The notes beneath the pieces were generated by a model. The model saw nothing but the letters and a program-made list of their open reading frames with translations. It made no database searches and was not told the origin of the DNA. Made by a program: the position numbers and the translations under genes. Positions 7,715-17,556 of a stretch of 64,000 nt of DNA are shown piece by piece (the first letter of the stretch is position 1; each line of letters begins with the position of its first letter). The stretch lies in the NCBI GenBank assembly GCA_024398715.1, contig JAKSIP010000012.1, positions 1 to 64,000 of the forward strand. Direction: 5' to 3'. The DNA is from Bacteroidaceae bacterium. GTDB lineage: Bacteria > Bacteroidota > Bacteroidia > Bacteroidales > Bacteroidaceae.

Positions 7715-8913
7715 TCACAATCCTCATCGTTTCCTTCTTCATCATATTCATCCTCTACATGCTCATAATAAACTCTCTGTATCCCCCAAATCATACACAT
7801 CAGATAGAAATAGGTTGACACGCCTTCCAGAACAGGTTCCATAAAGGCAGACAAGAACATACAGACGTTCAATCCAACAATAAATCCCACCAATGGATTA
7901 CCTTCCATTTTGAAAAGACGGTACGTGAATTGGTAATTTCTGACAGATATGGCAACCAGAATGAAAAATGGCAGAATACCGGCACAACGAGCCACATCAA
8001 GCCATAGATTATGTGCATAATAACTCACCTTATTGCTCCATCCGAATGGATGTGTCACAAAATCATTCAAGGCATTTTTCCATATTATGGTACGCAATCC
8101 TCCGGATGCAATTGACGAGTCTTCATTTCTTTCTGCGTATGCATCCAGGGCATCGAAATAGAAACCGCCCAACTGGGCAACGAGGACAAAAACGACAGCA
8201 ACGAATACTGCCGTCAATAAAATCTTCCACCACTGCTCCCTATAATTGTACATCAAGGCAACAAAGACAACGACTGCAAAGACAATCAGACCGGTTCTGG
8301 TGACAAGATGGATAATGCAGAATAGGCTCAATGCTGCGGCAAGAATGCTGATAATAAAGACTGCCTTTTTGCGGACTCCGTATGATATGGAACAAACGAC
8401 ACAGGCTGTCCCCAATGATGCTGTCATACTTTGCAGGGTGGCTGACAAGACAGAGCCATCGTCCGTTGCAATAATACGTGAAACGTTGACCATTCCGTTC
8501 TCCGATACGTCAGCGATAATGTTTACCCATAGTATCAGATTGGATGTAATAATTGTAAGAAGGATAACCCATAATATTCCATCGTCGGAATGCGACGTTC
8601 GCACCACCGAACACCCCATCAGATAGTATGTCGGCGGACACAGCAGCATGCCCAACAACTCGAAGTTGCTGTGTATCGCTCCATTGACATACGATATTGC
8701 CGCAAACGTGGCGGAGAAAGTCAACAGGGGAAGAATATTTTTTACATTCGGATTCTCCGCAATTAACGAAGCCAATGCAAACAGGCAAAAACCGACCTTG
8801 ACGTACACATGTATATCAGGCAACGACAGTGTCAGCTGGGTTGCAAGAAACAACGCCAACCGAATACCCGGTATTGAGAATATATTTCGGATAGTAGGAC
8901 TGATATTCTGCAT
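7711..8913 (-). CDS. Wzy-type O-antigen/capsule polymerase
   Basis: A 400-residue integral membrane protein with about ten hydrophobic helices and the O-antigen ligase/polymerase signature in a large loop: RTGL near the middle and a later WSNKVSYYAHNLWLDVARCAG segment (the conserved HNxxLD). It would join lipid-linked repeat units in the periplasm. The gene follows wzx by 6 bases in transcript order. The last 20 residues are strikingly acidic (Asp/Glu-rich) and come directly before a glycosyltransferase remnant, so the natural C-terminus may have been altered. Confidence 0.85.
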   Translation of the reverse strand: MQNISPTIRNIFSIPGIRLALFLATQLTLSLPDIHVYVKVGFCLFALASLIAENPNVKNILPLLTFSATFAAISYVNGAIHSNFELLGMLLCPPTYYLMGCSVVRTSHSDDGILWVILLTIITSNLILWVNIIADVSENGMVNVSRIIATDDGSVLSATLQSMTASLGTACVVCSISYGVRKKAVFIISILAAALSLFCIIHLVTRTGLIVFAVVVFVALMYNYREQWWKILLTAVFVAVVFVLVAQLGGFYFDALDAYAERNEDSSIASGGLRTIIWKNALNDFVTHPFGWSNKVSYYAHNLWLDVARCAGILPFFILVAISVRNYQFTYRLFKMEGNPLVGFIVGLNVCMFLSAFMEPVLEGVSTYFYLMCMIWGIQRVYYEHVEDEYDEEGNDEDCE

Positions 8914-8919
8914 TTGTTT

Positions 8920-10203
8920 TTATTTTTTTAATTCAAAGGTCTCCGGGCCTGATTTTCTTGCTTTTATTATCAGGAACGCAGCTGTGATGGAGAATGCGAA
9001 TAGGAAGATCAGGACCTGTCCCCAGGCAGCACCTACAAAGCCGAATGAATCAATCATATATTTATAGATGAACAATGCCACTGCAGCCGCACAGATTCTC
9101 AACACCAATTGTTGTTTGACATATCCGTATCCGGTCATTATACTGCCCATTAGTAAATATACTGCCATTGTGATGTTCTGTATTGCGAAAATCCGTGCAT
9201 AGAGACATGAATCGGTGTAGCGGCCAGCTGTCAGCAAATCAATGATCAGTGGAGCAAATGCTACAAATAACAGATTTGAAATGATAACTGTTGCCAGAAT
9301 CACACCACCAACCGTCAATAGTTTTCTGGTGTTCCTCTCTGCAATGCTTTTATACATATCAGGCGCAAAAGTAGTAGAAACTGACGAATAGAAAATCTGC
9401 AGGTATAGGGCTATAGAGGCTCCGACATTATACAGACCGAACGTATATGAATCATTCAGCTTTTCCAGAAAGAATTTGTCAACTCCTGATAGAAAATACC
9501 AGAACAGTGCCGCAAAAGCCAATGGATAGCCGAATTTCAGGGCGGTTTTCATAATCTGCCTGTCGAAATGGTTTTTGTGCAACAGTTTCACACAAGAATA
9601 AACAGCAAACAGGAATGAAATGATTAGTGGAGCCAACAATTTCCCCAATGCGCCTTTGTGCAGCATTACTACGAACAATATCAAAGCACCTTGAGTCAGC
9701 AGACATTGGCCGATATTGATTATGGCAAATTTCTTGGCTTGCCTTGTGATTTTTAGCTTGGACAAATACAATCCTGCTATGTTATTCAGATGAATTTGGA
9801 CGAAAGCCAGCAATGCATACGGCCAGAAAGGAAATGAATGTTCTGTATTAGAGTAAAACACATAAAAGCCTGCCAGGAATAATACAAGTGAGCACGACCC
9901 AATAACCAGAAGCGTTGACACTATCGTATGTCCCAAATCATTCCGTTTTTCCTCAGGTATGAAAAAATACTGCCTGGAATAAAACTTGTTGATATTCAAA
10001 GTGAGCAATGGCTGCAGCAGCAGGTTGTAGGACGTGAAATAGCCCACGATGGCATAATCCAACGGTTCGAGGTTCATTGCCATCAACGGATTCATTGCAA
10101 GTCCGACAATGGCAACAAACATCGATGAGAAGAAATACCAACCGGCATTCTTCACATATAGTTTTATCCTTTCTGTATATGATTCCAATATACCCATGGG
10201 CAA
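8920..10203 (-). CDS. Wzx-type oligosaccharide flippase
   Basis: The 427-residue MOP-superfamily transporter has about twelve to fourteen transmembrane helices, beginning with a short amphipathic stretch and the YVKNAGWYFFSSMFV segment typical of Wzx. It would flip the undecaprenyl-diphosphate-linked repeat unit to the periplasmic face for polymerisation by the next gene. It abuts the preceding glycosyltransferase without a gap. An in-frame ATG at 10197 (MGILES) is an equally good start. Confidence 0.88.
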   Translation of the reverse strand: MPMGILESYTERIKLYVKNAGWYFFSSMFVAIVGLAMNPLMAMNLEPLDYAIVGYFTSYNLLLQPLLTLNINKFYSRQYFFIPEEKRNDLGHTIVSTLLVIGSCSLVLFLAGFYVFYSNTEHSFPFWPYALLAFVQIHLNNIAGLYLSKLKITRQAKKFAIINIGQCLLTQGALILFVVMLHKGALGKLLAPLIISFLFAVYSCVKLLHKNHFDRQIMKTALKFGYPLAFAALFWYFLSGVDKFFLEKLNDSYTFGLYNVGASIALYLQIFYSSVSTTFAPDMYKSIAERNTRKLLTVGGVILATVIISNLLFVAFAPLIIDLLTAGRYTDSCLYARIFAIQNITMAVYLLMGSIMTGYGYVKQQLVLRICAAAVALFIYKYMIDSFGFVGAAWGQVLIFLFAFSITAAFLIIKARKSGPETFELKK

Positions 10204-11340
10204 TTATTTCAAATGTCTTTTTACTGCATCCAACAACCTGTTCAAATACAATGGCAGGTATTGTTTCCATTCTATGCTTCTTCTGATTCGCACAGAAGGT
10301 ATGAGCTGAATCCCATTACTTCGATTGAAAGCTTTTCGGGGTATCAAATGGAAAACATTTCCCTTTTTCCCTGTTAATATATTGCACTCCAAAGGTATCA
10401 TTCCCGCATCGAACGACTCTATCACATCTTCTTTGTTACACTTTCTTGATGTAATTACATAATCTTCCTTTATCTGCTCCTTGTGACCCAAAAGGTCAAA
10501 TTCCACCTTGTACGGCTTTTCGCCAATTGTCACTGTCCGTGGCATTAACTGAAAATAAGCATCATATTTATACTGTATTGCATCAAACTCCGAGAAACGG
10601 AACTCTTTGATTCCCGATATATCGAAAGGGGAGGACTCGAAAACCACGAGGTGATTTACAGTATGAACGCCACTAGCCTTGTTTCCATTGTATATCTGAG
10701 AGACGAATGGAAACACAAAATAACGGTTGGTATCGGCAAGATATGCAATATAATACTTCTTCCATGAATGCTCCCAATAACGGACTCCCATAGGAATAGG
10801 AATCGTGCTGATATCTTGATGTTCGTCATACCACGCCTTGAAAGAGCGCCATTGCGCTTTTGTCCAAAGTTGTCCCCACGAGGATGCCCACTGGACAAAA
10901 TATGCGTCATAACCCTCGTAAATAGGCAAAAACAGCGTGCGGGTTATTTCTTCCATATAGTAATGGTATATCGACACACCTCCTATTCTGTCATCATTTT
11001 CATAGAATTCCGCAGCTCCCTTTGCAAAACGATAGAAAGATGGTGCGACTTCCAAATCGTCCTCAATAACAATGACAGCATCATATTCATCGGTCAGGTC
11101 ACCACAAGAAATAATGTTGTTGCGTAGCCCGATATTAGTTTCATGCTCTATGACACGCTTAGGACCGTACGGCCATTCAAAAGCGTTGGCGAACTTGGCA
11201 ACAGAGTCAGTCCCAGAATAATCCACAGAGAACACCAACGATACGGTATCTCCATCATAACTTGCTTTCAGTAATGTCTGGCAAAGTTCGCTTAGGGTCT
11301 GAATCCGCTTAAAACACGGTATTACTATTGCAATATTCAT
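10204..11340 (-). CDS. GT-A glycosyltransferase, GNT-I-like
   Basis: This 378-residue enzyme begins with a GT-A nucleotide-sugar fold (MNIAIVIPCFKR) and has the metal-binding acidic triad EDD at residues 93-95 followed by LEVAPSFYRF, which resembles eukaryotic N-acetylglucosaminyltransferase I and its bacterial relatives rather than ordinary GT2 enzymes. WASSWGQLWTKAQW in the middle is also characteristic. The donor could be UDP-GlcNAc, but that is family inference. The start overlaps the stop of the TupA-like gene by 4 bases, so the two are translationally coupled. Confidence 0.8.
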   Translation of the reverse strand: MNIAIVIPCFKRIQTLSELCQTLLKASYDGDTVSLVFSVDYSGTDSVAKFANAFEWPYGPKRVIEHETNIGLRNNIISCGDLTDEYDAVIVIEDDLEVAPSFYRFAKGAAEFYENDDRIGGVSIYHYYMEEITRTLFLPIYEGYDAYFVQWASSWGQLWTKAQWRSFKAWYDEHQDISTIPIPMGVRYWEHSWKKYYIAYLADTNRYFVFPFVSQIYNGNKASGVHTVNHLVVFESSPFDISGIKEFRFSEFDAIQYKYDAYFQLMPRTVTIGEKPYKVEFDLLGHKEQIKEDYVITSRKCNKEDVIESFDAGMIPLECNILTGKKGNVFHLIPRKAFNRSNGIQLIPSVRIRRSIEWKQYLPLYLNRLLDAVKRHLK

Positions 11341-12248
11341 CTATCTGTTGGTAATTTCGTTAACTTCCCCATTTCCAATAAAACATCTTTCGAGTAAGCA
11401 TTAATATATCCTCCAGATGCAGTAAAAGTCATTTCTCCAAAATAAATTTGCCCGTCTATATTATATAGATCAACCCTGACCTGTGGAAATCCCTTTGACA
11501 AATCCTCGGCAAAGGAAATCATTTGCTCATAATTTTTCGGTTTAGTAATTTTTCCCCCGCCGTCTCCTTTTTCATTTGTAAAGACCAACTTTTCCGGGTG
11601 ATAATTCCACTCCCTATCGTACCATTCTGTATCAGCCTCAAATCGATGTCTGTTATAATATACCTTGGTACCAAAAGCCTTCCCGTCGAAACACCAAATT
11701 TTATAGTCAACTAAAGAAGAGGAAATACCGCTCTCATCTCTCAATAATGATTCTGCAATTATCAATGGTTTGATTCTTAAATAATGAGGTTCCGCTCGCT
11801 TCAATCCGAATTTATTTTTCAACCATTTATTTAATTGAGCCCTTACTGTTCTTTGGTCTATTAAGGTTTTATCTTCAACGACCATCACTGTCCCTGCTCC
11901 ATTATTCGTTTTTAACACAAAACTGTCTGGAAGTGTAGAAAAATCAATTTCATTTGCATTTTCCCATACTCCCAACAAGGGGACTAAATATTGCTTGTAG
12001 CCTTTTTCTTCAATAAATTTTCTGACAGCGTACTTGTCTGCCAATTCTGACCATTTTGTAGTATCACTATTAAACTTCAACCAATTGATTTTCTCATTTA
12101 AATCAACAGGACTTTCCCAGTTGATTCCATTTTTATTTCCTGTCGCATCAATATAAAGACGGTCAGCAAGCTCTTGAGGATTATGCCGGCTTAAATAACT
12201 ATAATGCATTAATTTGACCATCGATTTGAATTTCCTGAATAAAATCAT
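11337..12248 (-). CDS. TupA-like ATP-grasp ligase
   Basis: A 303-residue protein of the TupA-like ATP-grasp family, named for the enzyme of teichuronopeptide synthesis in alkaliphilic bacilli. Visible features are the NEKINWLK segment near the N-terminus, the ATP-binding FVLKTNNGAGTVMVV strand-loop and the metal-binding C-terminal part with GEMTFTASGGY. These enzymes are thought to form amide or peptide bonds between a carboxylate and an amine; here the acceptor may be a uronic acid of the capsule. The gene is more AT-rich than its neighbours and is preceded by a 69-base gap, hinting at separate acquisition. The precise substrate is unknown. Confidence 0.8.
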   Translation of the reverse strand: MILFRKFKSMVKLMHYSYLSRHNPQELADRLYIDATGNKNGINWESPVDLNEKINWLKFNSDTTKWSELADKYAVRKFIEEKGYKQYLVPLLGVWENANEIDFSTLPDSFVLKTNNGAGTVMVVEDKTLIDQRTVRAQLNKWLKNKFGLKRAEPHYLRIKPLIIAESLLRDESGISSSLVDYKIWCFDGKAFGTKVYYNRHRFEADTEWYDREWNYHPEKLVFTNEKGDGGGKITKPKNYEQMISFAEDLSKGFPQVRVDLYNIDGQIYFGEMTFTASGGYINAYSKDVLLEMGKLTKLPTDR

Positions 12249-12317
12249 AATGCTTCAAATTTGTAAACCTTTATTTAATATTTTTCATTGTTCACGACAA
12301 CATTCTATTGTTTTAGG

Positions 12318-13118
12318 TTATTTGTTTATCTTGTTTACAGTCTTATGATACATCTCCCTCAAGAACTTCGGACTCTTACCCGAAAGCACCCAATAACGGA
12401 GTCTTCTCAGGGATAATGTCACCAATATCTCATATTTGAATCTTTCCCAGGCGGAATAGTGGGTTTTATAGATTCTCTGATACTCTTTTGTCTTTATTTG
12501 TATGCCTTTTGCCGATACCGAAATGCCTCCACCAAGATAAGAGCAAATGGGGATATTAAGATAATGAAATTGAACACCTTTTCTGAATCCGTTCAATGTA
12601 CAGTTATAGTCCGCAAGTATCCTATATTGTATGTCGTAAAGACCATAGTCATCAAAAACAGATTTTGAGAAGAACATGCTCTGATGGCACAAAGGTGTTC
12701 TATAAAGGAAGAACGGTGTGATTCTTGAAGGCTGCTTTCTATAGATATCCCCGAAGAAACAATCCCCATATACGATTCCATCACTGATTTCAGAAGAACG
12801 GATAAAATCGGCTACCTTTTTCAGCACGTCATCCGATGCGAATCTGTCGCCACAGTTCAGAAAATGAAAGAACAGGCCTTTTGCTTCCCCAATTGCCTGA
12901 TTCATTCCGTCATATATGCCCGAATCCTTCGATTGAAAAAGTCTGATTTTATCGCTTTCGGGAATCTGCGCTATCGTATCATCAGTAGAACAGGCATCCT
13001 TGACGACTATTTCATAATCATCAAATGTCTGTTTCAATACGGACTCTACGGTGTCTTTAATCAATGCCGATGCATTGTAGGACACAACGATGATACTGAA
13101 GAACGGGGTACTCGTCAT
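12318..13118 (-). CDS. Family 2 glycosyltransferase
   Basis: A 266-residue GT2 enzyme. The N-terminal FFSIIVVSYNA strand, the VVKDACSTDDT segment and the HFLNCGDRF motif (the usual place of the DxD metal-binding site, here NCGD) place it close to the WcaA/colanic-type transferases. LADYNCTLNGFRKG in the second half is typical of the acceptor side. Sugar specificity cannot be read. Its start overlaps the upstream glycosyltransferase stop by 4 bases. Confidence 0.83.
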   Translation of the reverse strand: MTSTPFFSIIVVSYNASALIKDTVESVLKQTFDDYEIVVKDACSTDDTIAQIPESDKIRLFQSKDSGIYDGMNQAIGEAKGLFFHFLNCGDRFASDDVLKKVADFIRSSEISDGIVYGDCFFGDIYRKQPSRITPFFLYRTPLCHQSMFFSKSVFDDYGLYDIQYRILADYNCTLNGFRKGVQFHYLNIPICSYLGGGISVSAKGIQIKTKEYQRIYKTHYSAWERFKYEILVTLSLRRLRYWVLSGKSPKFLREMYHKTVNKINK

Positions 13119-14326
13119 CTTTCAACAAAATCAATTATTCTTCGGGCCTGCACATTCTTATTTTTCCGGGTCAGAATGAAATCCCTCGACTCTTCACCTG
13201 ATTTTCTTCTTTCAGGGATTGGCATTCCTGCAACTTTCCTTATTGTTTCAGCAATTGATGCGGCAGTCAATTCGGGAATTTCAACCAGATAATTGAAGTA
13301 TTCATCAGGAATGCCGCCCAAACGACACGAAATCACTGGAGTACCGGACACCATATATTCAAACAACTTGGAGGGGAAGCAGTATCTGGATGCAGGTTCA
13401 TCCGGACTGCGCATATTGACCAGCATATCCGCTTGCATCTGCAGCTTTATGAGATCCGCAGTTGTGGGCAGAATGCCATAATATTTAATTCTTTTGTCGT
13501 GTTCCGCATATGACCTCACAACATCTGCATAATCGCCTCCGCCGGTAAACCTCAATTCGTATGAATCGTCCAGCAACCGCATTGCATCAAGCAACTGCTG
13601 AATTCCAAAACCTCTTTTAATGCTTCCAGAGTACATGACTATGTGTTTGCCATCCTGTCGGGATTCAGGAGACGAACATTCACGGTCAGCAATATCCTGG
13701 TTTATCGAACCCTCCATCACCATCCACGAACCATCCTTCAGACCGAGATATTCCGCCATTGGAGCCGCATACAATATGTAATCGTCAACATAGCGCATAT
13801 TTCTTCTGATACAATTCCAATCCAAAGCTTTCAACGCCCGTTTCGTCCTGTTTGCATTCAGGTCCATAAATTGCGGCAAATCCGGCACTATCAGATGTAT
13901 TCTCGCTGAAGGGCACATTTCCTTTACAGCTTTTGCCGCTTTCAGACAGGCAGACCGCATTTCGTATATGAAGACATCGAATGATTCTGCTTTTTGGGGC
14001 TTCAACTGCCTTCTGACCTCTCTTGCCAAGGATGCTCCCATGAATATCTTGTTCAAATACCTGATGTTCAGAAATCCGACCAAGGTGTCCGTTGCTCCGT
14101 CAGCGTGAGAGAAAGTACGTCTCCTGCAGTATATTTCTTTTCCTTTCGGATAGCCCTCGGCCGATAAAGCGCCTATCGTATCAAAAATCTTGCCGGACAC
14201 ATTCTCTATGCCTTCCAGAATCCTCTTCTGCGACAGGAACGCTGCCAGATTGCCATATCCGAGTCCTCGGATTCTTGAAGCCATATCATCGTTCAGATAA
14301 CTGCCTATCCACAATAATTCATTCAT
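13115..14326 (-). CDS. Family 4 (GT-B) glycosyltransferase
   Basis: The 403-residue protein has the two Rossmann halves of GT-B enzymes. The C-terminal half contains VMYSGSIKRGFGIQQLLDAM and the PSKLFEYMVSGTPVIS motif with the donor-binding acidic residue nearby. It would add one sugar to the lipid-linked repeat on the cytoplasmic side. It follows the next-upstream GT gene by 5 bases and overlaps the following GT2 gene by 4, within a tight run of transferases. Donor and linkage are unknown. Confidence 0.85.
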   Translation of the reverse strand: MNELLWIGSYLNDDMASRIRGLGYGNLAAFLSQKRILEGIENVSGKIFDTIGALSAEGYPKGKEIYCRRRTFSHADGATDTLVGFLNIRYLNKIFMGASLAREVRRQLKPQKAESFDVFIYEMRSACLKAAKAVKEMCPSARIHLIVPDLPQFMDLNANRTKRALKALDWNCIRRNMRYVDDYILYAAPMAEYLGLKDGSWMVMEGSINQDIADRECSSPESRQDGKHIVMYSGSIKRGFGIQQLLDAMRLLDDSYELRFTGGGDYADVVRSYAEHDKRIKYYGILPTTADLIKLQMQADMLVNMRSPDEPASRYCFPSKLFEYMVSGTPVISCRLGGIPDEYFNYLVEIPELTAASIAETIRKVAGMPIPERRKSGEESRDFILTRKNKNVQARRIIDFVER

Positions 14327-14331
14327 ACGTA

Positions 14332-15582
14332 CTACTCCACAGCCAACACCAAAGTGTCAACAAACCTTTTTACACACTTTTCCTTATCAAGTTCCGTCAT
14401 CAGATAATCCTTTCCGGATTTCCCTTTTCCTGCAATTTGAGAATCTGCTGCCATTTTGCGGATTGCTTCTTTCAATTCCTCCCTGCTGCCTGCCTCTGCC
14501 ACAATGCCACAGCCAGTCTTCTCTATAAGAGATGCCAATGCGCTGTCTTTGTCAAACGATGCAAGAACCGGCTTTTCCGCAGCCATATAGCTCCACGTCT
14601 TGCTCGGAACCGAATTATTGCCAACTCCCGGCTTGCTGATAATCAGGCCCACGTCACCCAAGCTGAACACATGCGCAATATCCTCATATGGCTGGAACGG
14701 AAGCAGAATCACATTACCAATATTTTCCTCCTTGATTCTTCTCTCCACATCGGCCTTGGCCGCACCATCGCCGATAACCACGAAACGTACATCCTTCAGT
14801 CCGTCCCTGATCTCTTTTGCCACATCAAGCAGCAAGTCCATATTCTGCGTATGGCCAATCGTGCCGCTGTAGCAGATGTAGAACTTGTCGCGTTCCAAGT
14901 CATATCTGTCAAAAAGCACATTATCCTTACGCTCTACAGGATAGATTCCATCAGTGTCAGCCCAGTTGGGGACTATGACTATCTTGCTTTCAGGCACTCC
15001 CTTAGCCATTATGTTGCGCTTGAAATCTTCGGAAATCACAATGATTCTGTCGGCATTGCGGTAGATGTAGTCTTCCATCCTGCGACCTAATTTCCAAAGG
15101 AGCGAACCTTGCCGGGTCATTCCCGTATTGACAAGAGAGTCCGGAAATATATCCTGAAGGTTATATACAAACGGAACCTTCCTACCATACCTGCGGCTGA
15201 GCCTTTTTGCCACCATTGCAGTGAGCATCCCCTGAGTCGGCGGCGTGCTGCTGCAGAGCATCAGGTCAATATCCTTTGCCCTGATTCCCTTGAAGTACTC
15301 AACTATGGTGCTTAGCAGGTACTTAAACGTTTTCTGGACGATGTTCGTTCCCTCCTTTATCATCGGGAACCGGTGGACAATGACGTGACCGTCGTGGAAC
15401 TCTTCGTATTTTATCTTCTTGTACTTGCGTCTCACCTCGTCGCTGACTCCGCGTGACGGCATCGGAGTATAATTGATGCAGACTATGCCTCTTCTGACAT
15501 ATTCCGCGTCAATATCCTCCGCCATCGCCGATGCGGCAACATTTTCGGGGTAACAGTATGCTCTGAGTCTGAGTATTTTCAT
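14332..15582 (-). CDS. Family 4 glycosyltransferase, WbuB-like
   Basis: A 416-residue GT-B enzyme similar in layout to WbuB/WcaI transferases: N-terminal LRAYCYPENVAAS, central PFVYNLQDIFPDS, then YSGTIGHTQNMDLLLDVA and PSKTWSYMAAEKPVLAS in the C-terminal half. WbuB relatives transfer N-acetylated sugars such as L-FucNAc, but that does not establish the donor here. Start and stop overlap or abut neighbouring transferase genes, with 4 bases shared with the upstream GT2 gene. Confidence 0.87.
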   Translation of the reverse strand: MKILRLRAYCYPENVAASAMAEDIDAEYVRRGIVCINYTPMPSRGVSDEVRRKYKKIKYEEFHDGHVIVHRFPMIKEGTNIVQKTFKYLLSTIVEYFKGIRAKDIDLMLCSSTPPTQGMLTAMVAKRLSRRYGRKVPFVYNLQDIFPDSLVNTGMTRQGSLLWKLGRRMEDYIYRNADRIIVISEDFKRNIMAKGVPESKIVIVPNWADTDGIYPVERKDNVLFDRYDLERDKFYICYSGTIGHTQNMDLLLDVAKEIRDGLKDVRFVVIGDGAAKADVERRIKEENIGNVILLPFQPYEDIAHVFSLGDVGLIISKPGVGNNSVPSKTWSYMAAEKPVLASFDKDSALASLIEKTGCGIVAEAGSREELKEAIRKMAADSQIAGKGKSGKDYLMTELDKEKCVKRFVDTLVLAVE

Positions 15583-16628
15583 CTATACTTTATTTTCCTT
15601 AAGGTGATGATGCCCATCGAGGCGGCATCGAGCCACAGGACATTGCCCAGAACGAAAGCGGGAAGATGGATGGAGGAATCGCCCAACTTGAAACGCGTCA
15701 AGCCGGTATGCCTGTCAAGATTTTCCTTGTGTTTTTTGAGAAACTGCCTGTTACGCCGGATTAAAGTGCTGTAACGTTTATGCTTTTCCAGTGTGTCCCC
15801 TCCATGGTAGATGATATCCATAACAACATTGCCTACCAGCCAATAATAGACGTTGCTCAGTTGTTCTCTAATGTATAATCCCAGCTTCCTGCTCTCCTCT
15901 ATCAGACTTTCCGTTATGATTTCAAAGCCTTCCTGAAGGGGTTTGTCCTTTCTTTGGACTCTTGAACCCTGACGCATTCTGTGGAACAGCAATGATTCCT
16001 TGCAAGTGCAGTAAACAGGACAGTGTAAAGCCAGATTGATGTTGAATTTCAATTCATTGCCGTTATATATGTTCGGCAGCTGGAATTTAACGCCCGAGTC
16101 TCTTACAAACTGCGTCCTGTACATTTTGTTCCAAGCATCGGACAAAAGCAGTTCACCGAACCAGGTATATAGCCCGGAAGCCAATGTTTCCCTTGTCACT
16201 GTCAGTTTTTCATACCCTCCGTACGGCAAATAGACAGTGCGCGCATCGTCTCTCCCGTCTGTAAAACAACTGATACCGCAGACAGATACATCCGCTTCAT
16301 TCTTGATTATTGCACCATATAGTTTCTCGACGAAATCCGCTGACACATAGTCATCAGCATCCAATGTCACGAAGTAAGTTCCCTTGCATACCTCCACCCC
16401 AAACTGTCGCGAGGCAGCCACACCGACGTTCTGTCTATGGCACACCTTCACCCTGTCATCTTTGAGATACTCATCACAAATGACAGGTGAGCCATCCGTG
16501 GAGCCGTCGTCAATGACGAGTATCTCCAGATTGCGGTATGTCTGATTGATAACGCTGTCAAGCGTCTGCCTGACGTATTTTTCAACGTTATAAACAGGCA
16601 CAATCACGGAAACAAGGTCATTTCCCAT
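15579..16628 (-). CDS. Family 2 glycosyltransferase
   Basis: This 349-residue GT2 enzyme has a textbook GT-A domain: VSVIVPVYNVEKYVRQTLDS at the N-terminus, VIDDGSTDGS at about residues 39-48 and the metal-binding DADD at 90-93. The C-terminal 130 residues are helical and basic, as in many capsule transferases. Its first codons overlap the end of the SDR gene by 11 bases, and its end overlaps the WbuB-like gene by 4, so translation is coupled through this block. Confidence 0.87.
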   Translation of the reverse strand: MGNDLVSVIVPVYNVEKYVRQTLDSVINQTYRNLEILVIDDGSTDGSPVICDEYLKDDRVKVCHRQNVGVAASRQFGVEVCKGTYFVTLDADDYVSADFVEKLYGAIIKNEADVSVCGISCFTDGRDDARTVYLPYGGYEKLTVTRETLASGLYTWFGELLLSDAWNKMYRTQFVRDSGVKFQLPNIYNGNELKFNINLALHCPVYCTCKESLLFHRMRQGSRVQRKDKPLQEGFEIITESLIEESRKLGLYIREQLSNVYYWLVGNVVMDIIYHGGDTLEKHKRYSTLIRRNRQFLKKHKENLDRHTGLTRFKLGDSSIHLPAFVLGNVLWLDAASMGIITLRKIKYR

Positions 16629-17532
16629 ATATCTTCTTCATCCACTCGACATTGCGGCGGATACCTTCCTCGATGGAAACAGTGGTTTTCAGACCCAGAT
16701 CACGAACAGCCTTGCTGTTATCCACCTTCTTGTCAATAGTTGTCTGAGGCTCATGCTCCTTGTATGTCACAAGGCTCTCAGGCTTTCCTGAATATTTCAG
16801 CACGAGGTCCGACAAGGTCTTGATGTCGTAATACTCTGTGGAAGCAATGTTATACACCTCGCCCGGCTTGAAGTTCTCACAGATGGTGGCAAGTGCATTG
16901 ACACAGTCGGTAATGTAGGTGTTGGTTCTGTGATGTCCAATATAGACAGGGAAAGGAATGTCATGAAGTGCACGATAGGTAAATGTGCAGATTACACTTC
17001 TGTACGGGCTGTAATACTCTCCCGGGCCGTATGTGTTGAACAGTCTGACGCGCACGGTTTCAGTACCGAACATCAGTTGGGAATTGTGTATCTGCAATTC
17101 GTTGACCCACTTGGAGATGGCGTAATCGTTCATCTGCTTGATAGGAACCTTATCCATAACATCTTCATACATAATCCCGTCATAGTCACCATATACCTCT
17201 GAACTGGAGAAATGAATCAGGCGGAACCTGTATTTTTCCTGCAGGCGGATGACATTCTTTGTTCCGATTCCGTTGGAATGCCATACCTTTTCATAATAGT
17301 CCTCGCCGTTCCATCTGCCGAACTCGGCGGCCAGGTTATAGACGTAATCAAAGGTGTGCTCCTGGAAAATCCTTTCAAGTTGGCGGTATTCTCCAATATC
17401 GCATCTGATATACAGCGGATGATGGTTGTGCATCAGATCGCATACCCATACCTCGTGACCTCTTTCTCTCAGTTCACGAACCAGTTCTGTTCCCACGACA
17501 CCCAGTCCGCCTGTAACCAAAATCTTGCTCAT
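16618..17532 (-). CDS. NAD-dependent nucleotide-sugar epimerase/dehydratase (SDR)
   Basis: A 304-residue extended SDR enzyme. The cofactor loop is TGGLGVVG at residues 7-14; catalytic residues are likely Ser110/Ser111 and the YxxxK pair Tyr137-Lys141 (DYAISK). The sequence resembles UDP-glucose/GlcNAc 4-epimerase-type proteins, but reductase or dehydratase activity cannot be excluded. It would supply one activated sugar of the repeat. It is the only SDR in the locus; no obvious 4,6-dehydratase accompanies the DegT aminotransferase. Confidence 0.82.
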   Translation of the reverse strand: MSKILVTGGLGVVGTELVRELRERGHEVWVCDLMHNHHPLYIRCDIGEYRQLERIFQEHTFDYVYNLAAEFGRWNGEDYYEKVWHSNGIGTKNVIRLQEKYRFRLIHFSSSEVYGDYDGIMYEDVMDKVPIKQMNDYAISKWVNELQIHNSQLMFGTETVRVRLFNTYGPGEYYSPYRSVICTFTYRALHDIPFPVYIGHHRTNTYITDCVNALATICENFKPGEVYNIASTEYYDIKTLSDLVLKYSGKPESLVTYKEHEPQTTIDKKVDNSKAVRDLGLKTTVSIEEGIRRNVEWMKKIYGK

Positions 17533-17556
17533 AACTATATTATCATTATTTGATTT

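Noticed and set aside
14092-15090. A 332-codon open frame on the plus strand
   Set aside because: Antisense to two clear GT4 genes, with composition typical of a shadow frame and no start context.
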